DNA of 64,000 nt from Schistocerca nitens (GCF_023898315.1 NC_064619.1:507582594-507646593); one strand, 5' to 3'; positions 43,341 to 55,017 are shown, numbered from the stretch's first letter. The notes: generated by a model not told the origin, from the sequence alone. Numbers and translations are program-made.

Positions 43341-43939
43341 ACTGCCGCAGCGTCAGGGACACTTGTTCTGTCGCTGTTGACGCTTACCTTAGAGGACAGC
43401 GTCTGAATTTCTTCTCGAGTAGTGGGGGGACAATTCCTCTCCCAGTATCTCACACTCAGGACAAAAACTATCCCCAGACTCTGTTACAGGACCATTACTA
43501 TTCAGTACACGTACAGAATAAGAGACGAAGTGAAGGAATGCTGCTGATGTGGAAGGAATGAAAACGCATGACGAACGAAACAAAAGAAAGGACGACTCGT
43601 CTGGTCATGTTCGCTGCGAGACACCAGTGGTTAGGTTCAGGGGCATAGTCAGAAAAAGTTTTCTTCCTACGCAGGCAGTGGTCTGTTTCCTTTTAGATGT
43701 ATGACACTGTCACCAAGTGATGCTCCACATCTTGGAGACATTTGAAAAGTGTCATGATTACCACCTCGAACTACAGATAACACATTCATTCAGACAAACA
43801 ATTTCGGTCGACTGACAATCATCAGGATTTTAAAATCATTTACAACATCATATTAAGCAATTATAAAATCATTGACGTTAGATATTAAAAATATGAACTT
43901 GTCAGTTAGTTACATCATAATACAAATCACATCGTCTCA
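43341..43939. other. unassigned sequence
   Basis: No recognised repeat or domain. Confidence 0.35.
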
Positions 43940-44560
43940 CTATACAGGTTGTCCCAGAAATGCTCGACAAACTTCGAGCGGTTGTAGAGAGTGTCTTGAG
44001 GAACCAACCACGAACAGAAGCGCGTACCCAGAAACGTCTTCCAACGACGCTGCAGAGCGTCGAAGTTACAGGCACCAGCGCCTGTCACTAGGCCACCCCT
44101 ACGGCAGCGAATGTGAATTTGTACGCTGACGGACCGGAGGCGGAACGTCTTGTAATATGTTTGTTGAGTGATCACGAGCGATTGCCACGATCGCCGTTGG
44201 AGACGATACAGCTGTAGAAACGCCTTGTCCGCTATAAATTTGATACTCTGTTGCCCAGTGGATGACAGTTTCATATATAGATTTCCATCCTCACTTTAGT
44301 TTTCTTCTGGAACCATTTAAAATCTCCTATACTTTACGGTATAAAGGAGAAAAAGAAACTGTGGGACGAAATCTGTCCGAAACCGTTGCACCGAGGCAAC
44401 AGACCATCACTTTCATATCATGTAAGGCCTTTGAATGCAACAGCTAGCTCCATCTTCTGCAGTGGTCATCGTGGCAGTCAATCGTGACCTCTGAATAACA
44501 GCAATGCGAAACTTTCCGCGTACGGCCCATCAGCGTACGAAGTCACGTTTAGTATTTTAT
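43940..44560. mobile_element. foldback element, family F
   Basis: Starts ACAGGTTGTCCCAGAAATGC. It shares GTCTTCCAACGACGC, GAAGTTACAGGCACCAGCGC and TTTCCATCCTCA...AGTTTTCTT with the 38.9-39.7 kb copy. The right half repeats the left in inverse order around the centre near 44330 (TACTTTACGGTATA). It has no coding capacity. Confidence 0.65.
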
Positions 44561-44579
44561 TCATCCTCAGCGACAGCAC

Positions 44580-45770
44580 TCGTTGTTGTTGTTGTTGTTG
44601 TTGTGGTTTTCAGTCCTGAGACTGGTTTGATGCAGCTCTCCATGCTACTCTGTCCTGTGCAAGCTTCTTCATCTCCCACTACCTACTGCAACCTATATCC
44701 TTCTGAATCTGCTTAGCGTATTCATCTCTTGGTCTCCCTCTACGATTTTTGCCCTCCACGCTGCCCTCCAATACTAAACTGGTGATCCCTTGATGCCTCA
44801 GAATATGTCCTACCAAACGATCCCTTCTTCTAGTGCAGTTGAGCCACCAATTTTTCTTCCCAATTCTATTCAATACCTCCTTATTAGTTATGTGATCTAC
44901 CCATCTAATCTTCAGCATTCTTCTGTAACACCACATTTGGGAAGCTTCTGTTCTCTTCTTGTCCAAAATATTTTTCGTCCACGTTTCACTTCCATACATG
45001 GCCGCACTCCATACAAATACTTTCAGAAACGACTTTCTGACACTTAAATCTATACTCGATGTTAACAGATTTCTCTTCATCACAAACGCTTTCCTTGCCA
45101 TTGCCAGTATACATTTTATATCCTCTCTACTTTGACCATCATCAGTTATTTTGCTCCCAAAATAGCAAACCTCCTTTACTACTTTAGGTGTCTCATTTCC
45201 TAATCTAATAACATCATCACCCGATCTAATCCGACTACATTCCATTATCCCCGTTTTGCTTTTGTTGATGTTCGTCTTATATCCTCCTTTCAAGACACTG
45301 TCCATTCCATTCAGCTGCTCTTCCAGGTCCTTGCTGTCTCTGACAGAATTACAATGGCATCGGCAAACCTCAAAGTTTTTATTTCTTCTCCATGGATTTT
45401 AATTCCTACTCTGAATTTTTGTTTTGTTTTCGTTATTGCTTGCTCAATATACAGATTGAATAACATCGTGTATAGGCTACAACCCTGTCTCACTCCCTTC
45501 CCAACTACTGCTTCCCTTTCATGTCCCCCGACTCTTATAACTGCCATCTGGTTTCTGTACAAATTGTAAATAGCCTCTCGCTCCCTGTATTTTACCCCCT
45601 GCCAGCTTCAGAATTTGAGAGTATTCCAGTCAACATTGTCAAAAGCTTTCTCTAAGTCTACAAATGCTATAAATGTAGTTTGCCTTTCCTTAACCTTTTT
45701 TTCTAAGATAAGTCGTCGGGTCAGTATTGCCTCATGCGTTCCAACATTTTTACGGAATCCAGCACTCGCA
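44580..45770 (-). mobile_element. 5'-truncated RTE-like LINE with RT remnant
   Basis: The minus strand encodes the RT palm end and C-terminal region in two frames. 45311-45562 has GVRQGCSLYTMLFNLYIE and LRFADAIVIL, where the usual FADD is FADA (codon 45356-45358 is GCC), so the catalytic Asp pair is lost. 44679-45305 has NKSKTGIMECSRI, YGSETWT, MWCYRRMLKIRW and HILRHQG. Upstream, FVDLEKAFDNVDW can be read near 45660. The plus strand begins with (GTT)n at 44582-44604, the trinucleotide tail of the element. Truncated at its 5' end near 45770. Confidence 0.85.
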
Positions 45771-45807
45771 TATAACTAAATTATAAGCAGCCTGACCCAG
45801 AAAAGAA

Positions 45808-45860
45808 ATTTAATTTCTATACCGGTTTCCGACGGTTGGTGCCCTTCTTCAGAAGGTTAT
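45808..45860 (-). ncRNA. degenerate hammerhead-like motif
   Basis: The minus strand has CTGAAGA (45846-45852), a weakly paired segment, then GAAACCGGTA (45821-45830). Core and stem III match the pattern, but stem II is not complementary. Likely decayed. Confidence 0.3.
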
Positions 45861-45954
45861 ACCTATATCGTTATTTGCGATTGTCAATAACGATATGCAT
45901 GTAACTTAAAGGTCATGGTCCTAAAAGATATGAAGCAGAATCTATTAATACAAT

Positions 45955-46372
45955 AAGAGCTCGTCACGTTTGCTGCCGAAGGTGTGGCATAGTTCAAATG
46001 TTCAAATGTGTGTGGAATCTTATGGGATTTAACTGCAAAAGTCATCAGTTCCTAAACTTACACACTACTTAACCTAAATTATCCTAAGGACAAACGCACA
46101 CACCCATGCCCGACGGAGGATTCGAACCTCCGCCGGGACCAGCCGCACAGTCCATGACTGCAGCGCCCTAGAGCGCTCGGCTAACCCCCTCGCGGCTGCT
46201 GTGGCATAGCGGCATGCGATGATGCCTTTAGCTTCGACGCTCTTTACGCGTTATTGGATGACGTTTCCGGATATGGGTTCCTACCCCCGATCTGTTCCTC
46301 AAGACACACCCATAGCCGCTCGAAGTTTGTCACAACGTTTCTGAGACACCCGGTGTAAACTGTACATTGCCT
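45955..46372. mobile_element. partial foldback family F copy, split by SINE-B
   Basis: TTTGCTGCCGAAGGTGTGGCATAG, then after the SINE CTTCGACGCTCT, TTGGATGACGTTTCCGGAT and GAAGTTTGTCACAACG, correspond to half of the family F element. It ends CGTTTCTGAGACACCCGGTGTA, apparently the element terminus (inverse of ACAGGTTGTCCCAGAAATG at 43945). One arm only. Confidence 0.6.
45983..46209 (-). mobile_element. SINE-B, complete with TSD
   Basis: SINE-B at 45993-46199 in minus orientation between TGTGGCATAG repeats (45983-45992 and 46200-46209). Minus-strand box B is GGTTCGAATCC. The body matches the 4.2 kb copy (CTTACACACTACTTAACCTA on plus). It inserted into a family F foldback. Confidence 0.9.
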
Positions 46373-46524
46373 AGCACTGACGACCAAATTAATCTGCAGC
46401 TCAAGGTGGCAAGCTCCATATATTTTAAATATGGAATTTCTTGAGTGTAGGTCAGTGTAATGAATGCATGTATTTTGTGGTGTCCATATTATATGACGAT
46501 GAAGAGAGCAGGAACTGTTGATAA

Positions 46525-46722
46525 CCGTCTGCAAGTACTACGGCAATTAGGCGGGAGGTGAGAAAACTTGGATTTCACGGTCGAGCTGCTGTTCATAAGC
46601 CACACATTACACCAGTAAATGCTAAACGACGCCTCGCTTGGTGTAAGGAGCGTAAACATTGGACGACTGAACAGTGCAAAAACGTTGTGTGGAGTGACGA
46701 ATCACGGTACACAATGTGCCGT
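46525..46722 (+). mobile_element. internal fragment of the 41.2-kb Tc1-like family
   Basis: Sequence from CTGCAAGTACTACGGCAATT to TCACGGTACACAATGTG matches 41606-41802. It includes VVWSDESR with the first catalytic Asp and keeps one open frame (46558-46854), which runs past the homology into unrelated sequence. No element ends are present. Confidence 0.8.
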
Positions 46723-46949
46723 CATTTTGTCTACCTCTCGGTTAACGCCAAGGGGACCCCTAGCTTAACGTTCACATCAGACCCACTAATCCCCGTCAAC
46801 AGCGTCACATACCTCCTCTTCAAGAAGCGCTGCGGAGAGATACGTAATTTATAGCAGGATGTTGACGCTGGTTATAAGGAATTTTACGCTATATTGCCAG
46901 TCAAATACCGGCGGTGAAAATTTCTTTCCTCGCCAAATTCGAACCACCT
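46723..46949. other. unassigned sequence
   Basis: Nothing recognised after the Tc1-like fragment ends. Confidence 0.3.
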
Positions 46950-47535
46950 TACTTCCCGATTCCCAGCTATTTGTTGGAAATTGACTAGTCTCCGCCTTCC
47001 CTCATTACAACTCTTCTTGTCAGTGTTTAACATATGTTTTCTTCCTGCGAAACTCCCCACCCTCTTCTCATTTCTTATTATTCTTTATCATTCCACGGAA
47101 TTGTCAATCCTTTTAGTGCAACGCATCTCAAACTCTTCGATTTCCCTACCTTATCAAAGCTTTTTTCCTGAATAAAGGACAATGTTAGACTCTAATATAG
47201 TTTTTCTGACCAGAATTGCAAATCTGTTTTTTGTATCCTCCTCCATTTCCCGTCATAAGTTATTTTGTTTCCAAGGTCGCAGAATTCCTTCAGTCCGTCT
47301 ACTCCGTGGTCTAATATTTTGACATTAATGTTAACACTAATATCGTTTCTGCTACTCTTCATTAATCTGATCTTTCTTCGGTTTACTCTGTCGCTTTTCT
47401 GTGCTTAGCAGATAGTTCATTTCATTCCGTATGTCCAGTATTTCCTCCTTGCTGTCATCAGCGAATCATTAATAGTCTTTCACCCATAATACTAATTTCA
47501 TCCCTAAAAATTTTATTTCCATGATTGCTTCTTCC
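46950..47535 (-). mobile_element. old LINE fragment (RTE-like)
   Basis: Diverged text parallel to the 44.6-45.8 kb copy. Examples are CGTCATAAGTTATTTTGTTTCC for the YFGSKIT block, GCTGTCATCAGCGAATCATT for the RFADD block, and CCTACCTTATCAAAGCTTTTT. Frames are fully broken. Confidence 0.55.
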
Positions 47536-47540
47536 ATATG

Positions 47541-47840
47541 ACCTTGCCGCAGTGGTAACAACAGTTCCGGTCAGATTACTGAAGTTAAGCGCTTGGATGT
47601 GTGACCATCCGGTCTGTTGAGCGCTGTTGGCAAGCTGGTTGCCCTCAGAGCTTGTCAGGCATATTGAGGAGCTACTTGACTGAGAAGTAGCGGCTGCGGT
47701 CTCGTAAACTGTTCTACGGCCGGGAGAGCGGTGTGCTGCCCACTTGCTCCTCCATAACCGCATCCAGTGACGCTGGTGAGCTGAGGATGACACGGCGGCC
47801 GGTTGGTACTGTTGGGCTTCATGGCATGTTCGGTCGGAGT
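47541..47840 (+). mobile_element. 5S-rRNA-derived SINE
   Basis: The head ACCTTGCCGCAGTGG...GGTCAGATTACTGAAGTTAAGCG...TTGGATGTGTGACCATCCGG parallels 5S rRNA, including the box A-like GAAGTTAAGC (47581-47590) and the intermediate/box C-like TTGGATGTGTGACC (47593-47606). About 20 bases between them are missing relative to 5S rRNA. The body then reads TGAGGAGCTACTTGACTGAG, GGGAGAGCGGTGTGCTG and GAGGATGACACGGCGGCCGG. 5S-derived SINEs (SINE3 type) use the internal 5S promoter. Target duplications were not resolved. Confidence 0.8.
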
Positions 47841-48395
47841 TTAGCTTATTGCTTCTTCTGTGTACATACCAAACAGTTATGAGGAACGGTCTCTGAGAGC
47901 AAACAGTACTTAATATTTCCGTGTATGTGTTGTTAAATGCAAGAAGAATCGAAAAGTAAAAACTTGGAGATATTTGAGAATGCACACTAGCCCAGATGCT
48001 CATTTGAGCATGGAAGGGGAACAAAATAAAGGGATATCTGGGTGAGAATAACAATATTAAACAAAAAAGCACAAATTTATCTTCGTATCGATTCAGAGAA
48101 TTAGCAGAATAGTACTGGAAACGCTCCGTTTCATTTGTAAGACCTTTTGCCGTAAGTCAGTTAACACAAGTTTACTTCTAAGATTTGCAAAGCAGAATCT
48201 TACAGCAGATGCCAATCTCGAAAGATTAATGCACGGGTCATTGCTAACAATAGAAATTTTAGCGATCGGCAGAAACACAAGGTCTAGAGGGCTGCTGAAT
48301 ACAAATTATTTTAAGGGAAAATGTTTAAACTATGTTATCTGATGTAACAAGATGAACGGTGTCCTCTTCTGGTAGTTCCCGAGGATAGCTTCACC
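47841..48395. other. unassigned sequence
   Basis: Nothing recognised. Confidence 0.3.
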
Positions 48396-48399
48396 TGCC

Positions 48400-48640
48400 T
48401 CTAGGACTACTTTGGACCACTCCACGGAGCCCGTGTTCCGGAGTTGTTTGGACCGCAGCCTAAATAAGCGCGGAGCCCCACAGGGATAGCGCCTGTGAGG
48501 CGCCTGTGAGCACAGCAAACCACTGAGCTCCGCGGCGTTGCGGCGCAGCCGCAAGTAACTTCGAGGGGCTTGCGTCGCAATCGTGCCCATGGGCCCCGTA
48601 TTGCTCGCCAACGACTCTAATTATCCCACGTGTCGCGTCC
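48400..48640. promoter_or_regulatory. GC-rich island
   Basis: GC-rich block with a short duplication (GCGCCTGTGAG at 48489-48499 and 48500-48510) and CTCTAATTATCCC at its right edge (48614-48626). No supported coding frame. Confidence 0.25.
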
Positions 48641-49582
48641 TCGGCTGCAGAGTCGCCACGTGTCCACTGGAAACAAGGATCTTGGGAGACAGGATATCTT
48701 TTTGCGAGGTTGCGAAATAAAGGTACATCTGCGCTTATGCTCCAGTATAAAGCGTAACCGAGACTACATTATACCGGTATTATTGATATTCCATTGGCAT
48801 ACTGAACTAAGGGAAATAGTTTATACGCCACTGTAAGTGCCCTAATGTCTCTTACCTTACTCTCACAATCCGTAAGTGGGATACAAGCCAGCATAATAGT
48901 CACACACACGTGAGTATTGATAACTGAAATTGCTTAGCAACCAATCCAGTATATAAGGGGCATGAAATTGTTGTCTTCACAGTATGTCCTCTGAATCCAT
49001 TGCGAGAACGTCTATTGTCTCTGACGAGCTGCCAGAGATCTAACGAGAACCACGTCGTTTTTCTGTCAAGAATTTCCTCATTCCCTGATCCTTTCCATCA
49101 AGCTTTCGACCTGTTACAACGTGTTATTATCCAGATAGCGCGTCTCTGAACTCGTTCGCTGTCCGTTGCCATGTAAATTTGATAAGGATCCCGCAAATTG
49201 AATCGTACAACAGCGTCTTGTACGCGACATCCTTTGTAGATGCAATGCATTCTCGCGAACACTTATAACAAACCTGTCTTTCATGCCACTTCCTTAATAC
49301 TGATGCGATCGTCCCATTTCGTATCGCTTCTTAATTTTTCCCTTAAATAAGTACACAATATGATATTCTCAGGATGCTTGCCACTAATTTGGTAATCAGA
49401 TACCATGAAGTATTTCCTGTTAATCGCAGACATTATTTTACGTTCATTTGCAATTAAAGCGAGCTTCCATTCATCACAAAGTGGAGATTTTGCCGTCTTT
49501 CTACATTACCATCGTTCAATGGCGATGCTTTCCTGTATATCATCAGCAAACCATATTAAAGCGATGCTATGTATAGTGAAAA
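48641..49582. other. unassigned sequence
   Basis: Possibly old LINE 3' sequence in 49000-49560, but I could not confirm any domain. Confidence 0.3.
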
Positions 49583-49584
49583 TT

Positions 49585-50971
49585 CACACATCAAAAAAAG
49601 TTTTGCATCTTCCTGGTTCCCAGAACTCCTGAAGATAGACATTGACTGTGGATATTGTATCACAGAGACAGTCCCTTTGACTGTTCAGAGATGTCACTAA
49701 ACCTGCCCAAAGATGTAAACAACCATGCATGAGGAGCGCCTATTAAGCGCAGGGGGTCCGACAGACGATCAGTTGCAGTCATACCACCAGGAAGCAAGAA
49801 CATAGCTCCAACCATGTATAGACGGTCAATTCCGTGGTTCGATCGCGTCCGCATTGCTACATTGTGCCAGGAAGGGCTCTCAACAAGGGAAGTATCCAGA
49901 CGTCTTGGACTGAACCAAAGCGACGTTGTTCGGACATGGAGGAGATACAGAGAGACAGGAACTGTCGATGACATGCCTCGCTCAGGTAGCCCAAGGGTTA
50001 ATACTCAGTGGATGGCAGCTACTTACGGATTACTGCTCGGAGGAACCCTGACAGCAACGCCACAATGTTGAATAATGCTTTCCATGCAGCCACAGGACGT
50101 CGTGTTATGACTCAAACTGTGCGCATTAGGCTGCATGATTCGCAGCTTCACTCCCGACGTCCATGGCGAGCTCCATCTTTGCAACCACGACACCATGTAG
50201 CGACGTATGGATGGGCTCAACAACAGGCCGAATGGACCGCTCAGGATTGGCATCACGTTCTCTTCATATGCCTCCAACCAGATAATCTGCGGAGACGTGT
50301 TTGGAGGCACACTGTCCAGCGAGTGCAGCAAGGTGGAGGTTCGCTGCTGTTTTGGGGTGGCACTATGTGGGACCGACGTACTCGCTGGTGGTCATGGAAG
50401 ACGCCGTAACCGCTGTACGATACGTGAATGCCATCCTCCGACCGATAGTTCAACCACATCGGCAGCATATTGGCAAGGCATTCTTCATGAACGAAAATTC
50501 ACGCCCCCATCGTGCACATCTTGTGACCGACTTCCTTCAGGATAACGACTTCGCTCGACTAGAGTGGCCAACATGTTCTCCAGACCTTAACGCTATCGAA
50601 CATGCCTGGGATAGATTGAAATGGACGACGTGAGCCACCAACCATTCTGAGGGATTTACGCTGAATCGTCGTTGAGAAGTGGGACAATCTGGACCAACAA
50701 TGCCTTGATGAACTTGTGGACAGTATGCCAAGACGAATACAGGCATGCATCAACGCAAGAGGACGTACTACTGGGTATTACAGGTACCGGTATGTACAGC
50801 AGTCTATACTACCACCTCTGAAGGTCTTGGTGTATGGTGATACAACATGAAATGTGTGGTTTTCTTGAGCAATAAAAAGGGTGGAAATGATGTTGATCTC
50901 TATTTAATTTTCTGTACAGATTCAGGAACTCTCAGAACCGGGCTGATGCAAAACATTTTTTGATGTGTGTG
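49585..50971 (+). mobile_element. Tc1-like transposon with long inverted ends, dead transposase
   Basis: Ends CACACATCAAAAAAAGTTTT and AAACATTTTTTGATGTGTG, plus inner blocks GGTTCCCAGAACTCC and GAACTCTCAGAACCG, form imperfect inverted repeats of about 40 bp. The transposase starts at 49814 (MYRRSIPWFDRVRIATLCQ, helix-turn-helix STREVSRRLGLNQSDVVRTW). It later shifts frame (50008, 50301). The block holding the first catalytic Asp appears deleted (CTCTTCATATGCC, near 50270). The second Asp region reads NENSRPH instead of DDNSRPH. The last Glu is intact in NAIEHAWD. Confidence 0.88.
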
Positions 50972-51700
50972 TTAGAATTCCTGTTAAGATTCGTCTGGGC
51001 TCAGTCCATGTTATTTCGTTTCTGTTGAACATTCGCCCTCCTGTGTTTCGTTAGTCAAATATTCCTCTGCGTCACTTCGGAAATTACGCGAATACGTACA
51101 CTTAATACTTTTTGAAGTTTGTACTTTAGTAACGCTTCGTAAAAAAGACGGAAGGTATATTACTGATGGAGGTAATGTTGCAGGTTCAGTGCATTTTGCC
51201 CTTCGTAATACGAAGTACATGGACTTTGAGAAGATTCTTTTAGCTTCCCTGTCAGCAGGTTTCTGTACTTTTGGCGCGAAAAATGTTTTGTTGAATCTAT
51301 TAATCTGAAACCGTATTCCATCGCCCCTCCTACAATCAATTTTATCTGTATCGCTGAGCTACGCTGATTTTAATATTACACCTTCGTATACTCGTAGAGG
51401 TGAGGCTGCGCCATAGTGGACGATACGCTATTCACCAAAAATCAAGAACTTTTTCCGCTTGTAATTACTTTGGGAGCAACTCAGGATACTTTCCAACTGT
51501 AGGTTAATATGTTCTCGCTTCAACTTGCGCAGAACAAGTTTCGTGTAGTTTCATCGAAATAGTTTTAGAAAGCACTTTAAACTGCATTTAAAGTCCATTT
51601 TTGTGACTGATATTTCTATAAAAATTTGGTCAATGTATATCTGTGACTCTCACATGAGATCACCAAGTTGTTAAAGCTGTTCTGCTAAAATATCAGGTGT
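50972..51700. other. unassigned sequence
   Basis: AT-rich; no confirmed repeat or domain. Confidence 0.3.
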
Positions 51701-51703
51701 TAT

Positions 51704-52084
51704 TTGTCTGCAGCCGCTCAACTCGTGCTTCATTACATAAAAAAAAAAAACGGACGAAGAAACAAAATTCGGAGAATGGGTCAGAACGGATATGAACTCT
51801 CGCATTTGTCAGTGTCAGGGCAGAAAATTAAATATCATATTTTCAACTACCCTTGCGGATGTCTTTTGCACGGGCACAGCATTTACTTTACACCGACGCC
51901 AGGACGTGTTTCGTTTTTGACGTGCAAATTAACAGGTATTATTCGAAATGTTTTGAAATTTTCTGTCAGTAGCCGTGGAGGCGAATGTAACTGTTTGCAT
52001 TATAAGCGGATAGAGGGAACAACTACACAAATTTTGCTACATCTGTTCTGTATTCCTAAAAGGAGTCGAAATAATTTATTATGA
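51704..52084 (+). other. unrecognised 126-codon open frame
   Basis: An uninterrupted frame with non-repetitive composition, including GYELSHLSVSGQKIKYHIFN, PCGCLLHGHSIYF and GGECNCLHYK. I recognise no family. It has several cysteines and a basic start. No splice or promoter evidence was sought successfully, and the first codon is not a convincing initiator. It could be chance, an exon, or old transposon coding sequence. Confidence 0.2.
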
Positions 52085-52608
52085 TAAATCGACGTAGAAT
52101 TCACACAAAATTAATCCTAAAATGGATCGAGACGGCATTTTGTTTGGCAGTCGATCAGCTACGCTTTGTTTTGTTTTTAAAAATTACAAGCAAAGTTTAC
52201 ATGCTTATAACAAAGAAGTTTCCCGACAGTATGGAATGAAATCCGCAGTTCCCGCTCTTGTCCTCTTTTGAGACAAGAGGACACCTTCATTTCTTCACGT
52301 ATCTCATTCAGTGCACCCGCTGACAATGACTGATGATAGTTAGTTGCCTCTGATGCTGCGGAACTAATCCAAAGAGTAAGATTTACATATTGTTTGTACA
52401 GTCACCAGACCCATCGGCGGTTTTGTGCTGGGCTCCGTCCGTTCTTCTACCTGTTTCCCTCTACATACAGATGGTCTGTTTGATGAATCAAAATCAGCGT
52501 CTGCAGCTAAGCCATTCTGATTCCACTATTCTCTCCATTGTCAGTGTAGTTATTCAGAGAAGCCTTAGCACATTATTCACTAACGCTTTCCCTCATCTAG
52601 TAATGGTA
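52085..52608. other. unassigned sequence
   Basis: Nothing recognised. Confidence 0.3.
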
Positions 52609-52612
52609 GGCC

Positions 52613-52836
52613 GTAATCTTTGCCGGCCGGAGTGGCTGAGCGGTTCTAGGCGCTTCAGTCTGGAACCGCGCGACCGTTATGGTCGCAGGTTCGAATCCTG
52701 CCTCGGGCATGGATGTGTGTGATGTCCATAGGTTAGTTAGGTTTAAGTAGTTCTAAGTTCTAGGGGACTGATGACCTCAGATGTTAAGTCCCATAGTGTT
52801 CAGAGCCATTTGAACCATTTGAACCATAATCCTTTG
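52613..52836 (+). mobile_element. SINE-A, complete, diverged TSD
   Basis: SINE-A at about 52623-52826 in plus orientation: head GCCGGCCGGAGTGGCTGAGC, box B GGTTCGAATCC at 52688-52698, and the usual body ending CATTTGAACCATTTGAACC. The flanks CGTAATCTTTG and CATAATCCTTTG look like a target duplication altered by mutation. Confidence 0.88.
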
Positions 52837-53059
52837 ATCTCGATAAATCGCTACGAAAGTCAGACATTTCGCATCCTCTCATTCAGCATACCTTTCTTCA
52901 TTCTTACAATGATTCACGTTTCATACCAGTTTCTTCTATTCCGGCTGACTTCCATCGACTGCAGGTTACCTGCCTAGCTGCTTAGTGCGGGCATTTCTGC
53001 TGCTAGTCATTCTCTCTGGGCACACTCTACTGCTGAAAGCTGCTACGGCATTTGTTCTG

Positions 53060-53300
53060 GTATGTCCTTCTCTGACAAGGAGGCCACAAGGCAACTGGAT
53101 TTTTATAAGTTTTTTATATTTGTGATACACGAACTTCAGAATGTAAATATCGTTGTCCCAAAGGAGTTCAATGCAACTCTCAGAAATTCTCGAGAAAAAC
53201 GATTACGAAGTTTTCCGACCGTCTTTAATACCATAAAGTCAGATCGGAATTTCTTCTACAGCTAGTGTGGCTTTCTGGTAGAGGGGTCCCGGGTCCTGTG
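53060..53300 (+). mobile_element. SINE-D (tRNA-like end), diverged
   Basis: Shares with 55018-55230, on the opposite strand, the order ATACACGAACTTCAGAA, AATATCGTTGTCCCA, AATTCTCGAGAAAA and CTTTAATACC. The tRNA-like part (GCTAGTGTGGCTTTCTGGTA...GTCCCGGGTCCTG) is degenerate. Confidence 0.5.
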
Positions 53301-53680
53301 TAAATTTTTAAACAAAGTTGAATGTTCTAAAATTATTTCCATAAAGCCCATAACATATAAAGACGGAGAAAATCAGTAGCGTTCGAGACTGATGGTTGCT
53401 GGATTGCTGCTTTGAATACCATTTCGGTCCTTACTTTTTACTTTCTTTTTGCCACTCAGTTTGAAGACCTAGGCCTATGCAATCGAAATATAAAATTTAC
53501 TTAATAATTAGGGTGCTCCGAAACTATTTGTTCACTTTAATACAGGAGAAGAGAACAACAAAATAAATATATTTCGATAAGGAACGTGTGGCCTCTGAAG
53601 TTAACTTGTACTGTTAGGGAACATTTTGTTAGTGGTGCTCACATAACACCTGATATCACGTATTGCATTTCTTCCTCTGG
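53301..53680. other. unassigned sequence
   Basis: AT-rich; nothing recognised. Confidence 0.3.
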
Positions 53681-53686
53681 TTTCAT

Positions 53687-53794
53687 ATGAAGCAATTTGT
53701 GTACGGAACAGTTATTGAAACAGAACAAGACCTCGTCGCTAGGACTGCTGTAACTGCTGGTACGATTGACAACATTCCAGGAATCTTTTTCTAG
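53687..53794 (+). pseudogene. fragment of a DUF4817-type transposase C-terminus
   Basis: Reads MKQFVYGTVIETEQDLVART then a stop at 53792-53794. It parallels MKSLVCQTAVETEEDLVARA at 24702-24765, so it is a second, short copy of that transposase family. The remainder of the gene is not recognisable. Confidence 0.5.
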
Positions 53795-53934
53795 TTGACC
53801 GATGGATTTTCACACAAGGAGAGTGAAATAAGACGTCAGCATGGCAGTACATTTGTTTAACTTCTTTATTCTAGCCCTCTACCGTAATCCTTCAGTAACA
53901 GCTCAGTAGAGGCGTCAAGTTGCCTCTCATGTGA

Positions 53935-54220
53935 ATTGCTGGCACCACAAAGAGCGGGGTCACTCGAGTGCTACCGTCAGCGACGTCTCTAGCTGCGACT
54001 GTAATGAGAGCGTGGCTGCGACGCTGGAGATACCGCTGACGCAGCCTTCACCTCCCTCCAGCGAGAAGGCGGCTTTCTGCTCCGGTGGCAGCCGGCCTCG
54101 TGACTCAGTACAGACTGCCTGTCCCGTGGTCGAATGGTCAAAGAGCGCACCCCGCACTGTATTCCAGGATGTTGCTCCACGAATCATAGGCTCTTGGCGT
54201 AGGCTGCGGCACTGACACGA
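53935..54220. promoter_or_regulatory. GC-rich island
   Basis: Moderately GC-rich, with overlapping frames on both strands (63-94 codons) and no domain. Possible regulatory DNA. Confidence 0.2.
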
Positions 54221-55010
54221 GAATACTTTAGTACACGAATGACTGAGTACTTATACACTACAGAACACGTTCGTTCAGGGCTCAAGGCATTTACTCTAAA
54301 CACTTCCATGGTGGAAAGTGAGGAACGGCTTCCGTCCTTCTGCTAGCGCATTGCAGCTTCAGCTACTGCTATACCGTGCCGAGATGGCTCTGCTTCGCAA
54401 CAGCTGAGGATTGTGTTTTGTTTCGCAGTGCATAGCACTCTTGCCTACTTGCGACAGGGTCTATTGCAACTCACTTTCGCTCTGGCGTACTTTTCGACCA
54501 AATACAGTCGTTTTGCTACACCTCGAATGGCCTCAAGAATCAACGGTCCGATGTTGAGAGAACATAGGCCAATGGACGCGCATTCGGGCAGTTCCTCTAA
54601 ACGCCACTGCTATAATTAGCACTCAAAGCTACATTCTGTGTAAATCTCTCTAACATCAGATATTACCATTAGAAACCACATGTACCATAACTAAATATAT
54701 TTGTATTGATGTTTTGTACCTCCAGTATCAATTTCAACGACTAGTTTTGGAACACTCTGTATTCTAACACACACACACACACACAGACAGACGTATGTTA
54801 TTTTTATGAAAAATGCACGTCTTATGTGTAATCAACACAGCACTCAAAAATCTTGCTTTCATTGCAAATATATATTCTTAATCACCGATGTTTTAGAAAA
54901 TATTGTTACTAAAGAGTGCTTAAATTTTAAAAAAAAATTAAGCGTATTTTTCATCCTTACGGTTTTTCCTCCTCAGAGAAATGCTCATGGAACATGAATA
55001 ATTTTGTAAA
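54221..55010. other. unassigned sequence with (AC)n
   Basis: Short (AC)n run at 54770-54784. Nothing else recognised. Confidence 0.35.
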
Positions 55011-55017
55011 AATTCGC

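Noticed and set aside
42872-43362. 161-codon minus frame in the 42.9 kb GC island
   Set aside because: Conflicts with open frames on the other strand and matches nothing; composition effect.
46558-46854. 98-codon frame as a gene
   Set aside because: The first half is a Tc1-like transposase fragment and the rest runs into unrelated sequence.
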